Assembly: GCA_038259825.1 (NCBI GenBank)
Contig: JBBSOK010000001.1
Location: 1 to 64,000, forward strand
Length of the DNA stretch: 64,000 nucleotides
Reading direction: 5' to 3'
Origin: JBBSOK01 sp038259825
GTDB taxonomy: Bacteria > Bacteroidota > Bacteroidia > Flavobacteriales > Flavobacteriaceae
Shown here: positions 9,291 to 17,954 of the stretch, in pieces
Layout: every line of letters starts with the position of its first letter
Numbering within the stretch: the stretch's first letter is position 1
Program-made: the position numbers and the translations under genes
The notes under the pieces: model-generated
Told to the model about the DNA's origin: nothing
Databases searched by the model: none
Seen by the model: the letters and a program-made list of their open reading frames with translations, nothing else

Positions 9291-10148
9291 CTAATTTGGG
9301 TTATTGATATAACTATGTGATATTTTTAGTTCAATATTACGTTCACCATCTTTTTCGTGCAGTTCTAAAATTGCTCTACGGTCATTGGATAATGAAAACT
9401 TCGGAACTACATAAACAAACCGAACCGATTCATTCTCTTTTATTTTGGAAGGCAGATTGTATTTAAATAGCGGTTCTTGATACAGACGTTGCAGCGATTT
9501 TCTTTTTCCCTTTTGTCTTGTTTCAACCGAGAGTTTTAAGAAATTCAAATCATAATCCAAAGTAGAATTATTCTTGATCTGGATTACGAAGTAAAGTTCT
9601 TCCGTATCAAAAACAATATTTTCAACACTCAAAACAATACCCTCGGTTCGCTTTTTAATCCTACCAACACGCTGTTTTCTTTCAAGAAGATAGGAACTGA
9701 ATTTCTGGTAATAATAATTTCTGTTATCAATATTACTTTCAGCAGAAGCAACAGAAATAGAATCATTCATTATTGGTCTTTCGTTTCCGATACTACTGGA
9801 CTTCGGAATAAAATAATTGAATTTGGATATCTGCGCCTTATACCTTACAATATACGAAAAAATTGAACCATCTCTATTGACTATCAGAAGATTGCTTTCT
9901 TTTCCGGGCTTTGCCTGAAGCAGTCCGAAATATTGTTCTTTTTCACGATTATATGTAAATACGAAATTACCTGAGCCAGTTATACCTTGGCGTATAGGTT
10001 CAGGGAAAAACAGCGCAACATTTTTGGTGTCATTCGCATAGATGGTATCTATTACGATTGTTTCTTGTGCTGTAACCTGCGCCCGGCAAAGTCGAGGTGC
10101 AAATGTTAGAACAGCTACAAATAATGAAGTTATGATATATTTTTTCAT
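9291..10148 (-). CDS. traN: Conjugative transposon protein TraN (DUF4138)
   Basis: A 285-residue protein with a signal peptide (MKKYIITSLFVAVLTFAP, cleavage near the Ala before Gln) and a mature region beginning with a beta-rich domain of the TraN/DUF4138 type (TIYANDTKNVALFFPEPIRQG). TraN is the VirB9-like outer part of the Bacteroidota conjugation channel. The frame is open up to an ATG at 10181, but the ATG at 10148 puts the signal peptide at the N terminus, so I prefer it; this leaves 29 nt after traM. Confidence 0.8.
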   Translation of the reverse strand: MKKYIITSLFVAVLTFAPRLCRAQVTAQETIVIDTIYANDTKNVALFFPEPIRQGITGSGNFVFTYNREKEQYFGLLQAKPGKESNLLIVNRDGSIFSYIVRYKAQISKFNYFIPKSSSIGNERPIMNDSISVASAESNIDNRNYYYQKFSSYLLERKQRVGRIKKRTEGIVLSVENIVFDTEELYFVIQIKNNSTLDYDLNFLKLSVETRQKGKRKSLQRLYQEPLFKYNLPSKIKENESVRFVYVVPKFSLSNDRRAILELHEKDGERNIELKISHSYINNPN

Positions 10149-10177
10149 AATAATGAATTTTTGAGAACCCATTAGGT

Positions 10178-11107
10178 TCATAGTTTTGGTTTTAGAATAA
10201 GCTTGTAATTGTTCAACACCGTCACTTTAATGCTTCGGTTTTTACGTTTTAAGATTTTTGTGATTCCGCCAACTTCTGGAACACTTGGAATATTGATATC
10301 GCCTATAACATCGTCCAAAACTTCCGTTGTTATCTCTGACCTAAAATTGTTTTGTACATAGATGCCCTCGCTACCATCCTGTAAATCGAACGCTTTGAGT
10401 TTGGTGGGATGATGCTTTATATTTTCAATCTCAATTAAAGCACGATTGGGCTGAAAGCTTATAAAGCCAAAAACGAGTGTGTTTTTTGGCATTCGCTTAT
10501 TATTAATCATTGCAGCCTTGGTAAGTCGCATTCTCAATCGGGAGTTTGTTTTGACTACTTGGTCACCATCGACAACCACATAGATTGTTTCATCCGTATT
10601 TCCAATGATTGAAATGTCGTTTGGCTTGGGCGAAGCAGCAAAAAATAATTGATGTTCCAGGCCCAATTCTTTGGCTTCAATCTTCTGTTCTCTTTTTATG
10701 TCTGCGGAATCTACTTCTTGAATTTTTTTGGAAGCTGTTCTTCTGTTTCCTAGATTCTGATAGGTCAAATCAGAATATTTGATTTTTCCTGCTGAATAGA
10801 TGCTATCCACGATACGTTCTTTTTCACGTTCGGGCAAATCTGTACTATAAAAACCTAGGGAATCAATGAGCTTTTCATCGTAGATACTCGGAGCATTGTT
10901 TTCACGTACTTCCTTCAAATCATTGATGGCATCAAGTTTTGAATCGTATTCTTTTTGATTTTCTTCCAAATCTGGTATTTGGGTCTGTTCAAGGTTTTCA
11001 TTTTCACTTTCGTCATCGCCCATTACCATAACGGAATAGGAAATTAGAAATATGAAAATCACAGCCAATACCGCTGCAAAGACAATTTTGTTTTTTTCAA
11101 TTTTCAT
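10178..11107 (-). CDS. traM: Conjugative transposon protein TraM
   Basis: A 309-residue protein with one N-terminal membrane helix (about residues 9-29), an acidic linker with many Glu and Gln, and a C-terminal beta-rich domain with VVDGDQVVKTNSRLRMRL and IVKTKL-like closing strands. This is the layout of TraM, the VirB10-like protein bridging the inner and outer membranes in Bacteroidota conjugation systems. It overlaps the traK stop by 11 nt and lies directly before traN, the normal order. Confidence 0.85.
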   Translation of the reverse strand: MKIEKNKIVFAAVLAVIFIFLISYSVMVMGDDESENENLEQTQIPDLEENQKEYDSKLDAINDLKEVRENNAPSIYDEKLIDSLGFYSTDLPEREKERIVDSIYSAGKIKYSDLTYQNLGNRRTASKKIQEVDSADIKREQKIEAKELGLEHQLFFAASPKPNDISIIGNTDETIYVVVDGDQVVKTNSRLRMRLTKAAMINNKRMPKNTLVFGFISFQPNRALIEIENIKHHPTKLKAFDLQDGSEGIYVQNNFRSEITTEVLDDVIGDINIPSVPEVGGITKILKRKNRSIKVTVLNNYKLILKPKL

Positions 11108-11711
11108 CGGATAGTTTTTTTAAAGTGTTTTCAAAGTAATCGGTTATCAATAATCCGTGCGGATTGTTTGGGAAGTTTCGATTGACCATAATGAGTTTTC
11201 CAGTTGAAACAAGTTCGTAGGTGTCAATTATGGAACCACTATTGATTTCAAAAATGGTAGTTGTAGTGAAACTATACGAACCATTATTTTCCATTATCCT
11301 CGAATCGATACTCAACACTTTTTGAACCAAGGAATATTGCAACAATCGGTTGTAAACACCATCGGCTTTTTTCTGACGGTACAAATTGTCTACTGAACTA
11401 TTGCCCAACCAAAGCGCTTTTTCCAAGTTCCGTTCATAATTACTTGCATCGATATTATAGAAGTAATTGTGGAACAGTTCCAAATGCGCCAAAGCTTCTA
11501 CCTGGAAATTTTCTTTTTGGGTAACGAGTTTTAATGGAATGATGCTGCCATTGGTGTTGATGGCGAATGCACTATTGAGGGCATTTTGGTTAGTTCTAAA
11601 AGCTATCCAAACGGAAAATGTACTCGCCAAAAAGGCAAATACTACGACTGCCAAAACGATGAACCTATTTAATTTTAGGATGTTATAAATATTCTTATAG
11701 GGTGTTTTCAT
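11097..11711 (-). CDS. traK: Conjugative transposon protein TraK
   Basis: A 204-residue protein: a short cytoplasmic start, one membrane helix (about residues 16-37), then a periplasmic domain with LAHLELFHNYFYNIDASNYE and NRNFPNNPHGLLI. These match the VirB8-like TraK of Bacteroidota conjugative elements. It follows traJ by 12 nt and overlaps traM by 11 nt, which indicates translational coupling. Confidence 0.85.
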   Translation of the reverse strand: MKTPYKNIYNILKLNRFIVLAVVVFAFLASTFSVWIAFRTNQNALNSAFAINTNGSIIPLKLVTQKENFQVEALAHLELFHNYFYNIDASNYERNLEKALWLGNSSVDNLYRQKKADGVYNRLLQYSLVQKVLSIDSRIMENNGSYSFTTTTIFEINSGSIIDTYELVSTGKLIMVNRNFPNNPHGLLITDYFENTLKKLSDEN

Positions 11712-11723
11712 TCTGATTTTGCT

Positions 11724-12566
11724 TTAGTTAGAAAATAATCTTAACGTGAAAGAAGTGGCGCGCCTGTATAACTTGAATTTCAGGAAAACAATAAAGCCTA
11801 CTGAACCAAGTTGTACTACAGGAGCAAAAAAGCCTTGACCTACATCTGTTCCAAAAAGGTTATTCCAAAAGTTTGTATTGATTTCTGTGTATAGCGCATT
11901 CACAAATACATTGACCAAAAAGAAGGCTGGCACGAGCATATATACCGCTGCATACAATTTGAAAAAATTATAGGCGAGGGAACGGAATTTCTCAAATACA
12001 GCTAAACTGATGACCAATGGGAAAAATGCTTGCATAATACCCAAAAGGAAAAACCGTTCTGCTAAAAAGAGCGGGTAGATAAACAGGTCTAAAATCCATA
12101 GGATAATCCCAATGATAAAGGCAAATATTTTAAACCCGTAAAGTGGTGTTACCAAAGCTTCATAAAGCAATGTCATTGCATTTTTTGCAGCATCGATTAG
12201 ATTTACGTCTTCCTCTATCGGAATGTCCTGCATTTGCAATGGCAACAAAGCTGGTGCAGTTCCTCTATATTGTGCTTCTATAGAAACCAAGATGCTATCA
12301 AAAAAGCCTAACACCTGTGTCGAGAAAATGACCAAAAGAACTATGGCAAAATTCTTCGCCAGTTCTCCAGGACTCAATCCCCAAGTGTAACCGTCTTTAT
12401 CTGCAACACCTTCATTGTATTTTTTAAGGATATTGACCAGAAAAAACAGAACAGCAAGCGTTTTCATTCCTGCAATAGTATATTGCGAGAAGCTGCTGTT
12501 CTGTATGGTCTGGAAAACCGTGTCTATATATTCCAGTCCAATCCCTAAAATGATTGTTGCAGTCAT
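11724..12566 (-). CDS. traJ: Conjugative transposon protein TraJ
   Basis: A 280-residue polytopic membrane protein with roughly six to seven hydrophobic segments and a mid-protein loop (PLQMQDIPIEEDVNLIDAAKNAM). Size, position between traI and traK, and hydrophobic profile fit TraJ, the VirB6-like inner-membrane channel component. It starts 2 nt after the traI stop. Confidence 0.85.
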   Translation of the reverse strand: MTATIILGIGLEYIDTVFQTIQNSSFSQYTIAGMKTLAVLFFLVNILKKYNEGVADKDGYTWGLSPGELAKNFAIVLLVIFSTQVLGFFDSILVSIEAQYRGTAPALLPLQMQDIPIEEDVNLIDAAKNAMTLLYEALVTPLYGFKIFAFIIGIILWILDLFIYPLFLAERFFLLGIMQAFFPLVISLAVFEKFRSLAYNFFKLYAAVYMLVPAFFLVNVFVNALYTEINTNFWNNLFGTDVGQGFFAPVVQLGSVGFIVFLKFKLYRRATSFTLRLFSN

Positions 12567-12568
12567 CC

Positions 12569-13138
12569 TTAATATTCGGTTTCACGGTTATTTATTTTAT
12601 CCTGCATTTTTCTGAAGGAAATAATATCCTTGTATCGTTTCGTTTTAGCCTTGACGTTAGAAACCATTTCCTTTGATTCAAATTCTTTTTGTTTAAGGAT
12701 TTCAGCACGTTCAGCATCGCTCATTTTCAGATAATCGCTGGATAGGATTTCATCTATAAAATTCATTGTATCTAGAGAATTTTCTACAATGGCAGTGAAT
12801 GATTCAGAAACCCTTGCAACTTCTTCGGGCTTGATGTAAGGGCTATCAAGAATATCCCTTAAATCATCCTGCATTACATCGATGAGTCGCTGGTTGTTTC
12901 GACCAATCTCACGAACTGCATTCAATTGCCTAACTACATCATTGACCTTTTCAATGTTTTCTTTTGCTGTTTTTAAGAACTTGACAGTCTTGATGATGTT
13001 TGCGGTTTGCTTCCCGGACTCTAATAGTTGCTTTATTAAACTAATAAAATTGGTATTGTCATAAACTGGCATTCCCTGTGCTTTAATGTTCAAGCTGAAC
13101 AGCAATGCCATTGCGAGTACTAAAATTTTTGTTTTCAT
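12569..13138 (-). CDS. traI: Conjugative transposon protein TraI (DUF4141)
   Basis: A 189-residue protein with a signal peptide (MKTKILVLAMALLFSLNIKAQ) and an otherwise helical, coiled-coil-like mature region (ANIIKTVKFLKTAKENIEKVN). This is the VirB5/TrbJ-like periplasmic TraI of Bacteroidota elements (DUF4141). It lies 4 nt after traG and 2 nt before traJ. Confidence 0.8.
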   Translation of the reverse strand: MKTKILVLAMALLFSLNIKAQGMPVYDNTNFISLIKQLLESGKQTANIIKTVKFLKTAKENIEKVNDVVRQLNAVREIGRNNQRLIDVMQDDLRDILDSPYIKPEEVARVSESFTAIVENSLDTMNFIDEILSSDYLKMSDAERAEILKQKEFESKEMVSNVKAKTKRYKDIISFRKMQDKINNRETEY

Positions 13139-13142
13139 AATA

Positions 13143-15545
13143 TTATGTTTTAGAAGTGAATTGAATTATTGCTTTTTTCATATCGTGATGCTCTTCGTAG
13201 AGCTTCATTATTTCTTCGTTTTCCTGTCCATCTGTCAAGTAGGCGGCATAGACTTCCTTCGGAACTTCAAGCCTAAAAATGTTACTTTCCCTACCGATTT
13301 TGATAAACATTTCGGTGTATTTTCGTGGTCCGGAAAGATTGTTTTTAATTGACTTCAATTGGTTCAAATCGTGGCTAGAAAGATTTAGTCTTTTGACCAA
13401 TTCGTCATAACCCTTTTCATTATTTAGGCTATAAATAACTTGTGTATTTTCTAGTATGCTTGCGGATGTTGAATTATTCGGTAGCTGATTAATTGATTGT
13501 AGAATAATCCCAATAGCACCATTTTGTTTACGAATAGCTTGGTAATAGAATTCCACACTTTCTAGCACGTTATCGAACTTTAGTTGTTTGGCAAACTCAT
13601 CGAATAGGATAATGCCTTTTTCGGCTCGGTTTTTCCATATAGTCCTTTGGATGGCTGACTTAATCAGCTTCAACATTACGGAAAGGATTTCTTTGTTGTC
13701 CTTGACTTCATCCAGTTCAAAAACAATCAGTCGTTTGTCCTCAATTTTATACGTCTGGTCTTCACTCACTTCAAACAAGAAGCTATATAGACCATCGCCG
13801 ACATATTCAGACATTACGTGTAAAAAGCTTGTAACATTGAAGTAGTCGGGATGGATTTTAAGAGTATTCAGAAGGTCTTTCTGATTCTTTTCTATAAAAC
13901 CGTAAAACCCTTCCAAAGAGTGGTTTTCAGAAGTGCTATCGTAATAATGTTTTAGTATTTTCTTTACGGAAACGGATTGTGCTTTGGTCACTTTTAAATC
14001 TGAAGCGAACAGTTCAAACAGGAAAACGGACAAGTCTTCCAACCGTTCCGGTGTCAAATCTTTTACATCGCTGATGTAAAAAGGATTGATGCCTAAGTTC
14101 TTTCCGCTCTCATAACGAAGTACGGTATATTGTTCAGGATAGAGCTTTGCGAATTTGGTGTAAGAGCCACCCAAGTCGATAATGACCAGACGGACGCCAC
14201 TTTCAAAATATTGGCGTAAAATATTATTGGCCAGAAAGGATTTACCTTCGCCCGTCGGTGCGAAAATGGCAAAGTTCCGAGCTTTGATTCGCTTTTTACG
14301 GTCATCCCAAACATCTTTCAGAACAGGAATGTTATGTTCCCGGTCGTTAAAGATAATTCCAGTCGCATCAGATTTATAATTGGTATTGTTGATGAACAGG
14401 CAAAGTGCGTGTTTCAAATCGGTAACGTATAAATCGTTGTTTGAAAAGTTGGACGAAAAACAGCAGTAGCTGTTCAGTATATAATTCTTGCGTTCCTCGC
14501 CTCTTGGATAGTAGGGGATGATATCCAATTCCTTAAATTCGGTCTTTATCTTTGATGTTATTTTGTCAAGCTCTTTGGCTTCCTTCGCCCAATAGACAAT
14601 GTTTAGATGACCACGGATGATGCGCGCATTATCATCTGCATTGATTTGGTCAAGAATGTGCTGAATTTTGCCAAGTACCACTTTGTTCTGTGAACCGAAA
14701 TTGGAACTTTTGTTAAGTTCCTCGATTTTCTTATCTAGTAGTTTACGCCACTTTTGTTTATCGTCTAGATAAATAATCTGATTGACGATATGATTTTCAT
14801 TAAGCGTAAGCCCTAAACCATCAATAAACCCTTGATGAAATACAAAATCGTCTGAAGTGAATTTCTCATTGGTCTTGCTACTCTGTACACTTTCGCCAAA
14901 GCACAGTTCGCTATTGATGGCAAGGGCATCAAAATGGTTTTCGCCAATATTGACGCTTTTTTTATCAAGTAAAATATCCGTATCAAAGCCTTCGTTAAAA
15001 CCATTGAAATAGCCACTTGTGAGTTGCTGTATTTCTTTCGCTTCAAGTGGAAGAAATGCCATTTTTCGGCTATTATTAATGAAGGAAACAGAATCGCTTA
15101 CCGAGTTGACAAAGCTTTTAATGTTGTCGTCCAGCTCCTGTACAATTCCCTTTGAAATCTTTCGGAACGGATTGACATATTTTGGATTGTTGAGCGCTTT
15201 GTTTTTGGTCAAGATGAAAAACAAATAGCATTTGTGTTCAATATGTCCACGACCTTTAAAATGCTCGTGTGTCGCCTTCTCTAAAAAAGTTCTATTCGGA
15301 AGCTGTTCAGAAGAATAGGATTTCTTCAAATAAATATCCTGTTTGTGAACCACTGTTCCCACAGGCAATGATTTCAAAGCCTGAAACCAGGCACCGTGCA
15401 TATCTTCAAAATCCTTTTCGGACAACGAATAAATCTCTGGCAAGTTACCTTCATAGCACAAAACGACATTACCATTATTGGCAAATACGATATTATCCTG
15501 AATATCTACAATGGGTTGATATGCTGAAAGGTTAATCTTGTTCAT
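13143..15545 (-). CDS. traG: Conjugation ATPase TraG (VirB4 family)
   Basis: An 800-residue VirB4-type ATPase that powers assembly and transport of the mating channel. Visible motifs are Walker A (TGEGKSF, near residue 430), Walker B (GIILFDEFAK, near residue 650) and a following GIILQSINQLPNNS segment. The N-terminal third holds the TraG/VirB4 partner-binding region. Its length is normal for the Bacteroidota family. It overlaps traF by 14 nt. Confidence 0.9.
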   Translation of the reverse strand: MNKINLSAYQPIVDIQDNIVFANNGNVVLCYEGNLPEIYSLSEKDFEDMHGAWFQALKSLPVGTVVHKQDIYLKKSYSSEQLPNRTFLEKATHEHFKGRGHIEHKCYLFFILTKNKALNNPKYVNPFRKISKGIVQELDDNIKSFVNSVSDSVSFINNSRKMAFLPLEAKEIQQLTSGYFNGFNEGFDTDILLDKKSVNIGENHFDALAINSELCFGESVQSSKTNEKFTSDDFVFHQGFIDGLGLTLNENHIVNQIIYLDDKQKWRKLLDKKIEELNKSSNFGSQNKVVLGKIQHILDQINADDNARIIRGHLNIVYWAKEAKELDKITSKIKTEFKELDIIPYYPRGEERKNYILNSYCCFSSNFSNNDLYVTDLKHALCLFINNTNYKSDATGIIFNDREHNIPVLKDVWDDRKKRIKARNFAIFAPTGEGKSFLANNILRQYFESGVRLVIIDLGGSYTKFAKLYPEQYTVLRYESGKNLGINPFYISDVKDLTPERLEDLSVFLFELFASDLKVTKAQSVSVKKILKHYYDSTSENHSLEGFYGFIEKNQKDLLNTLKIHPDYFNVTSFLHVMSEYVGDGLYSFLFEVSEDQTYKIEDKRLIVFELDEVKDNKEILSVMLKLIKSAIQRTIWKNRAEKGIILFDEFAKQLKFDNVLESVEFYYQAIRKQNGAIGIILQSINQLPNNSTSASILENTQVIYSLNNEKGYDELVKRLNLSSHDLNQLKSIKNNLSGPRKYTEMFIKIGRESNIFRLEVPKEVYAAYLTDGQENEEIMKLYEEHHDMKKAIIQFTSKT

Positions 15546-15816
15546 AATCGAAGCCTGAATTTCTTTTGTTACTGATGATTTTTGGGAAGGCGTTAGCCAT
15601 CTGGAATAGTTGTGGATTGTTTGTAATTCGGGTCAATGCAACGTAAAGCGCAGCATTAAAAATTAAGACACCTATAATTATCCCGAAACTGAATGAAAAA
15701 ATGATAATCATTAAGGATCCAAGTATGGACATCATCATTAAGGCAAACAGGGAAATGGGCAGCCCAAAAATGACTGCCTTTTTCCTAATATTTCTATAGA
15801 CCTCGAACCGCTTCAT
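15532..15816 (-). CDS. traF: Conjugative transposon protein TraF (DUF4133)
   Basis: A 94-residue inner-membrane protein with two close hydrophobic helices (about residues 15-55) and a short polar tail. Size and position between traE and traG match TraF (DUF4133), VirB3-like. Its ATG shares one base with the traE stop and its end overlaps traG by 14 nt. Confidence 0.85.
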   Translation of the reverse strand: MKRFEVYRNIRKKAVIFGLPISLFALMMMSILGSLMIIIFSFSFGIIIGVLIFNAALYVALTRITNNPQLFQMANAFPKIISNKRNSGFDYEQD

Positions 15817-16103
15817 TATACTACGATTCCAATTAGATAGGTAAATATCCCAACGACAGCACCCGCAATTAAGACGAATACCAGAACTCTGGTAATACCT
15901 TTTTTTAAATCGGCGTTCTCGCCAAAGAAATGTCCTGCATTAAAAAGGAAACCAACTAAAAAAATAACACCTAGTAAAATTGGAAAGATTGTTCTTATGG
16001 TATCACCTACATCATTTACAGAATCTTCAATGCCCCCAATTTGTGCAAAAAGGGATGTTGAGATAAGTGAAAGAAATACTGCGAAATAATTTGATTTTTT
16101 CAT
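15816..16103 (-). CDS. traE: Conjugative transposon protein TraE (DUF4134)
   Basis: A 95-residue protein with a signal peptide ending at about residue 20 (SLFAQ) and two further membrane helices, as in the pilin-like TraE (DUF4134, VirB2-like) of Bacteroidota conjugation systems. It is the first gene of the transfer operon, with the promoter region upstream shared with a divergent amidase gene. Confidence 0.85.
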   Translation of the reverse strand: MKKSNYFAVFLSLISTSLFAQIGGIEDSVNDVGDTIRTIFPILLGVIFLVGFLFNAGHFFGENADLKKGITRVLVFVLIAGAVVGIFTYLIGIVV

Positions 16104-16286
16104 AACTGAAAAGTTTAAAAATTTGTGTTGTTTTTGTTATTGGAAAAATACATATATTTGTTTACAAATAATTGATAATCAGATATTTGTGAATAAAATA
16201 TTATTTGATTCTGTTTGATTTCCTTTGCTATTATTTGGCATCAAATTCTATGAATTTTTGAACGGAAGTTGTTGATAACCTAAAAA
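16104..16286. promoter_or_regulatory. Divergent promoter region of the Tra operon and amidase, with a 7-bp inverted repeat
   Basis: This 183-bp region separates traE (minus) from the amidase (plus). It holds the perfect inverted repeat TATTTGT-TT-ACAAATA at 16155-16170 and a third half-site TATTTGT at 16184-16190. A plus-strand -7 box, TATATTTG (16153-16160), overlaps the first half-site. A regulator bound here could control both directions; this is an inference. Confidence 0.5.
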
Positions 16287-16925
16287 ATGAAAATGAAAAA
16301 AGTGCTCAAAAACGTCAGTTTTGTCATTTTGCTTCTAAAAATGTGCATCATTTTTGGACAGGAAACTGCTACTCAAAAAAGTATAATTATTGATGTCGGA
16401 CACGGTGGAAAAGATTCCGGTGCCATTGGAATAAATGGTATCCAAGAAAAGGATATTGTACTAAATATCGCTTTGGAAATTTTGAAGCTAAACGAAAAGT
16501 CAGAAATGCCACTTGATATCTATTTGACGAGATATAGCGATACGCTTATTTCGTTATCAGATAGAACAAAATTGGCAAAAACATTGAAAGTGGATTTGTT
16601 CATTTCGCTGCATTGTAATCATTCCAATAATCCGAATGCTAGAGGAATTGAAGTGTATTTGGCAAATGCCACTTCACAATATTCAAAGGATGCCACTTGG
16701 TTGGCTTTTCAATTTCAAGCTGCATTTAATAAAGAATTGGGATTTGAAAGTAGGGGTGTGAAGTTTGCAAATTTTCAGGTGCTACGGGAAACGATTGATT
16801 ATTCTCCTAGTGTGCTTTTAGAATTGGGCTTTTTGAGTAATGTCGATGAAGCAGTTTATTATCAGAAGTCCGAACCTTATCAATCTTTGGGTTTAGCAAT
16901 ATTAGAAAGTTTAATAAAAATTTAG
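16287..16925 (+). CDS. N-acetylmuramoyl-L-alanine amidase (AmiC-like), conjugation-associated
   Basis: A 212-residue Amidase_3 zinc enzyme that cleaves the amide bond between MurNAc and the peptide in peptidoglycan. Zinc ligands are His39 (DVGHGGKDSG), Glu54 (QEKD) and His109 (ISLHCNH); the catalytic Glu is Glu179 (LLELGFLSN). A hydrophobic signal segment (residues 9-24) points to export. It is divergent from the Tra operon across a shared promoter region, so it is probably the element's own wall-opening enzyme for assembling the mating channel. Confidence 0.85.
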   Translation: MKMKKVLKNVSFVILLLKMCIIFGQETATQKSIIIDVGHGGKDSGAIGINGIQEKDIVLNIALEILKLNEKSEMPLDIYLTRYSDTLISLSDRTKLAKTLKVDLFISLHCNHSNNPNARGIEVYLANATSQYSKDATWLAFQFQAAFNKELGFESRGVKFANFQVLRETIDYSPSVLLELGFLSNVDEAVYYQKSEPYQSLGLAILESLIKI

Positions 16926-17015
16926 ATGGCTATGAGAGAATTGGGAATTGAGATAATCAAGGTAATTAAATCCATCATTGTTGAACTATATAAGTCACTT
17001 TTTTGCAGAAAAAAA

Positions 17016-17954
17016 TTATAGAATATTCCAAATCATCTGCTGTAAATTAAAGGATTCTTCTTCAATCCATTCTTCTTTATCTATAAGGGTCTTAATAAGC
17101 TTTAATTCTCTTGTAGAAAAATCTTGCAATGCTAATCCTGAAAATGCTTTCGTCAAATCCCAATGGCTGTAATGGTAGTCAATATAGGTGCTTATTCTTT
17201 TATTAGGTTCATTTGGGTACAATAGATGAAAATCTTTGTTTCGTACTTTCAGCTTGGCTTTTATTCTCAAATAAATCTTTAAGCCAGCTAAATCCCAATC
17301 GCAGGAATAGTAAATTGGCTTTGAAAGATCGTTTTCATCTATATCATCAATAATAGCGATGTTGTTTCCTCCAACGTACCATAATTTCGTTTGTGTTTCT
17401 TTAGCAATCCAAGGTTGTTTTAGGAAGGATTTATTTTCACACATTATTACAGCTTTCGGATGCGGGCTATCAACTACCAATCGCCATTGATTTTCTTTTT
17501 TGTCCAACGGAAATTGTGAAATATCTAAAATTTTAAAAACTGCTTTTCTCACGCTCGTTCTATTCTTAAGATATTTTGAGGTGTCAAAAAACTCATTTGA
17601 GAAGTCTTCTATGTTAGTTGGATTGTTCTTTAGTTCTGCCTTGTTTTCTGCAATGAACATTAGGGTCTTTACGTCCTCGATTGTAAAAGCTTTATTTGCT
17701 GTTGGCTTAATGTCATTTTCTAATAAAAATTTCTTTGCTTCTTCATAAGGTTTTTTGAATTCCTTTTCGTAGAACGTCTCAAACCAATCTGTGGAAACTA
17801 TAACTTTTATGTTGTCCGGCTTTAAGTCTAAAATACCTATTTCGTGAATGAGATGGTTAATGTAAGGATGCCCTTGAATTATAGCCTTGGTTCTTTTATT
17901 TCGATATAAATCATCAAGAGCCTTAAGTTCTTTCCAAGTAATGTTCTTATTCAT
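17016..17954 (-). CDS. jetD: Wadjet nuclease subunit JetD (Toprim domain)
   Basis: The fourth Wadjet gene, about 312 residues. The C-terminal half has a Toprim-type site: a Glu in IMCENKSF, then SCDWDLAG with the DxD pair, about 46 residues later. In Wadjet systems JetD is the endonuclease that cuts small circular DNA after loop extrusion by JetABC. The frame extends to a TTG at 17984, but the ATG at 17954 gives a natural short overlap with the jetC stop, so I choose it. The N-terminal part is the helical arm region seen in other JetD proteins. Confidence 0.85.
   Translation of the reverse strand: MNKNITWKELKALDDLYRNKRTKAIIQGHPYINHLIHEIGILDLKPDNIKVIVSTDWFETFYEKEFKKPYEEAKKFLLENDIKPTANKAFTIEDVKTLMFIAENKAELKNNPTNIEDFSNEFFDTSKYLKNRTSVRKAVFKILDISQFPLDKKENQWRLVVDSPHPKAVIMCENKSFLKQPWIAKETQTKLWYVGGNNIAIIDDIDENDLSKPIYYSCDWDLAGLKIYLRIKAKLKVRNKDFHLLYPNEPNKRISTYIDYHYSHWDLTKAFSGLALQDFSTRELKLIKTLIDKEEWIEEESFNLQQMIWNIL

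Noticed and set aside
16926..17021. 31-codon ORF after the amidase gene
   Set aside because: It starts next to the amidase stop and runs into the jetD 3' end; short, no recognisable feature.
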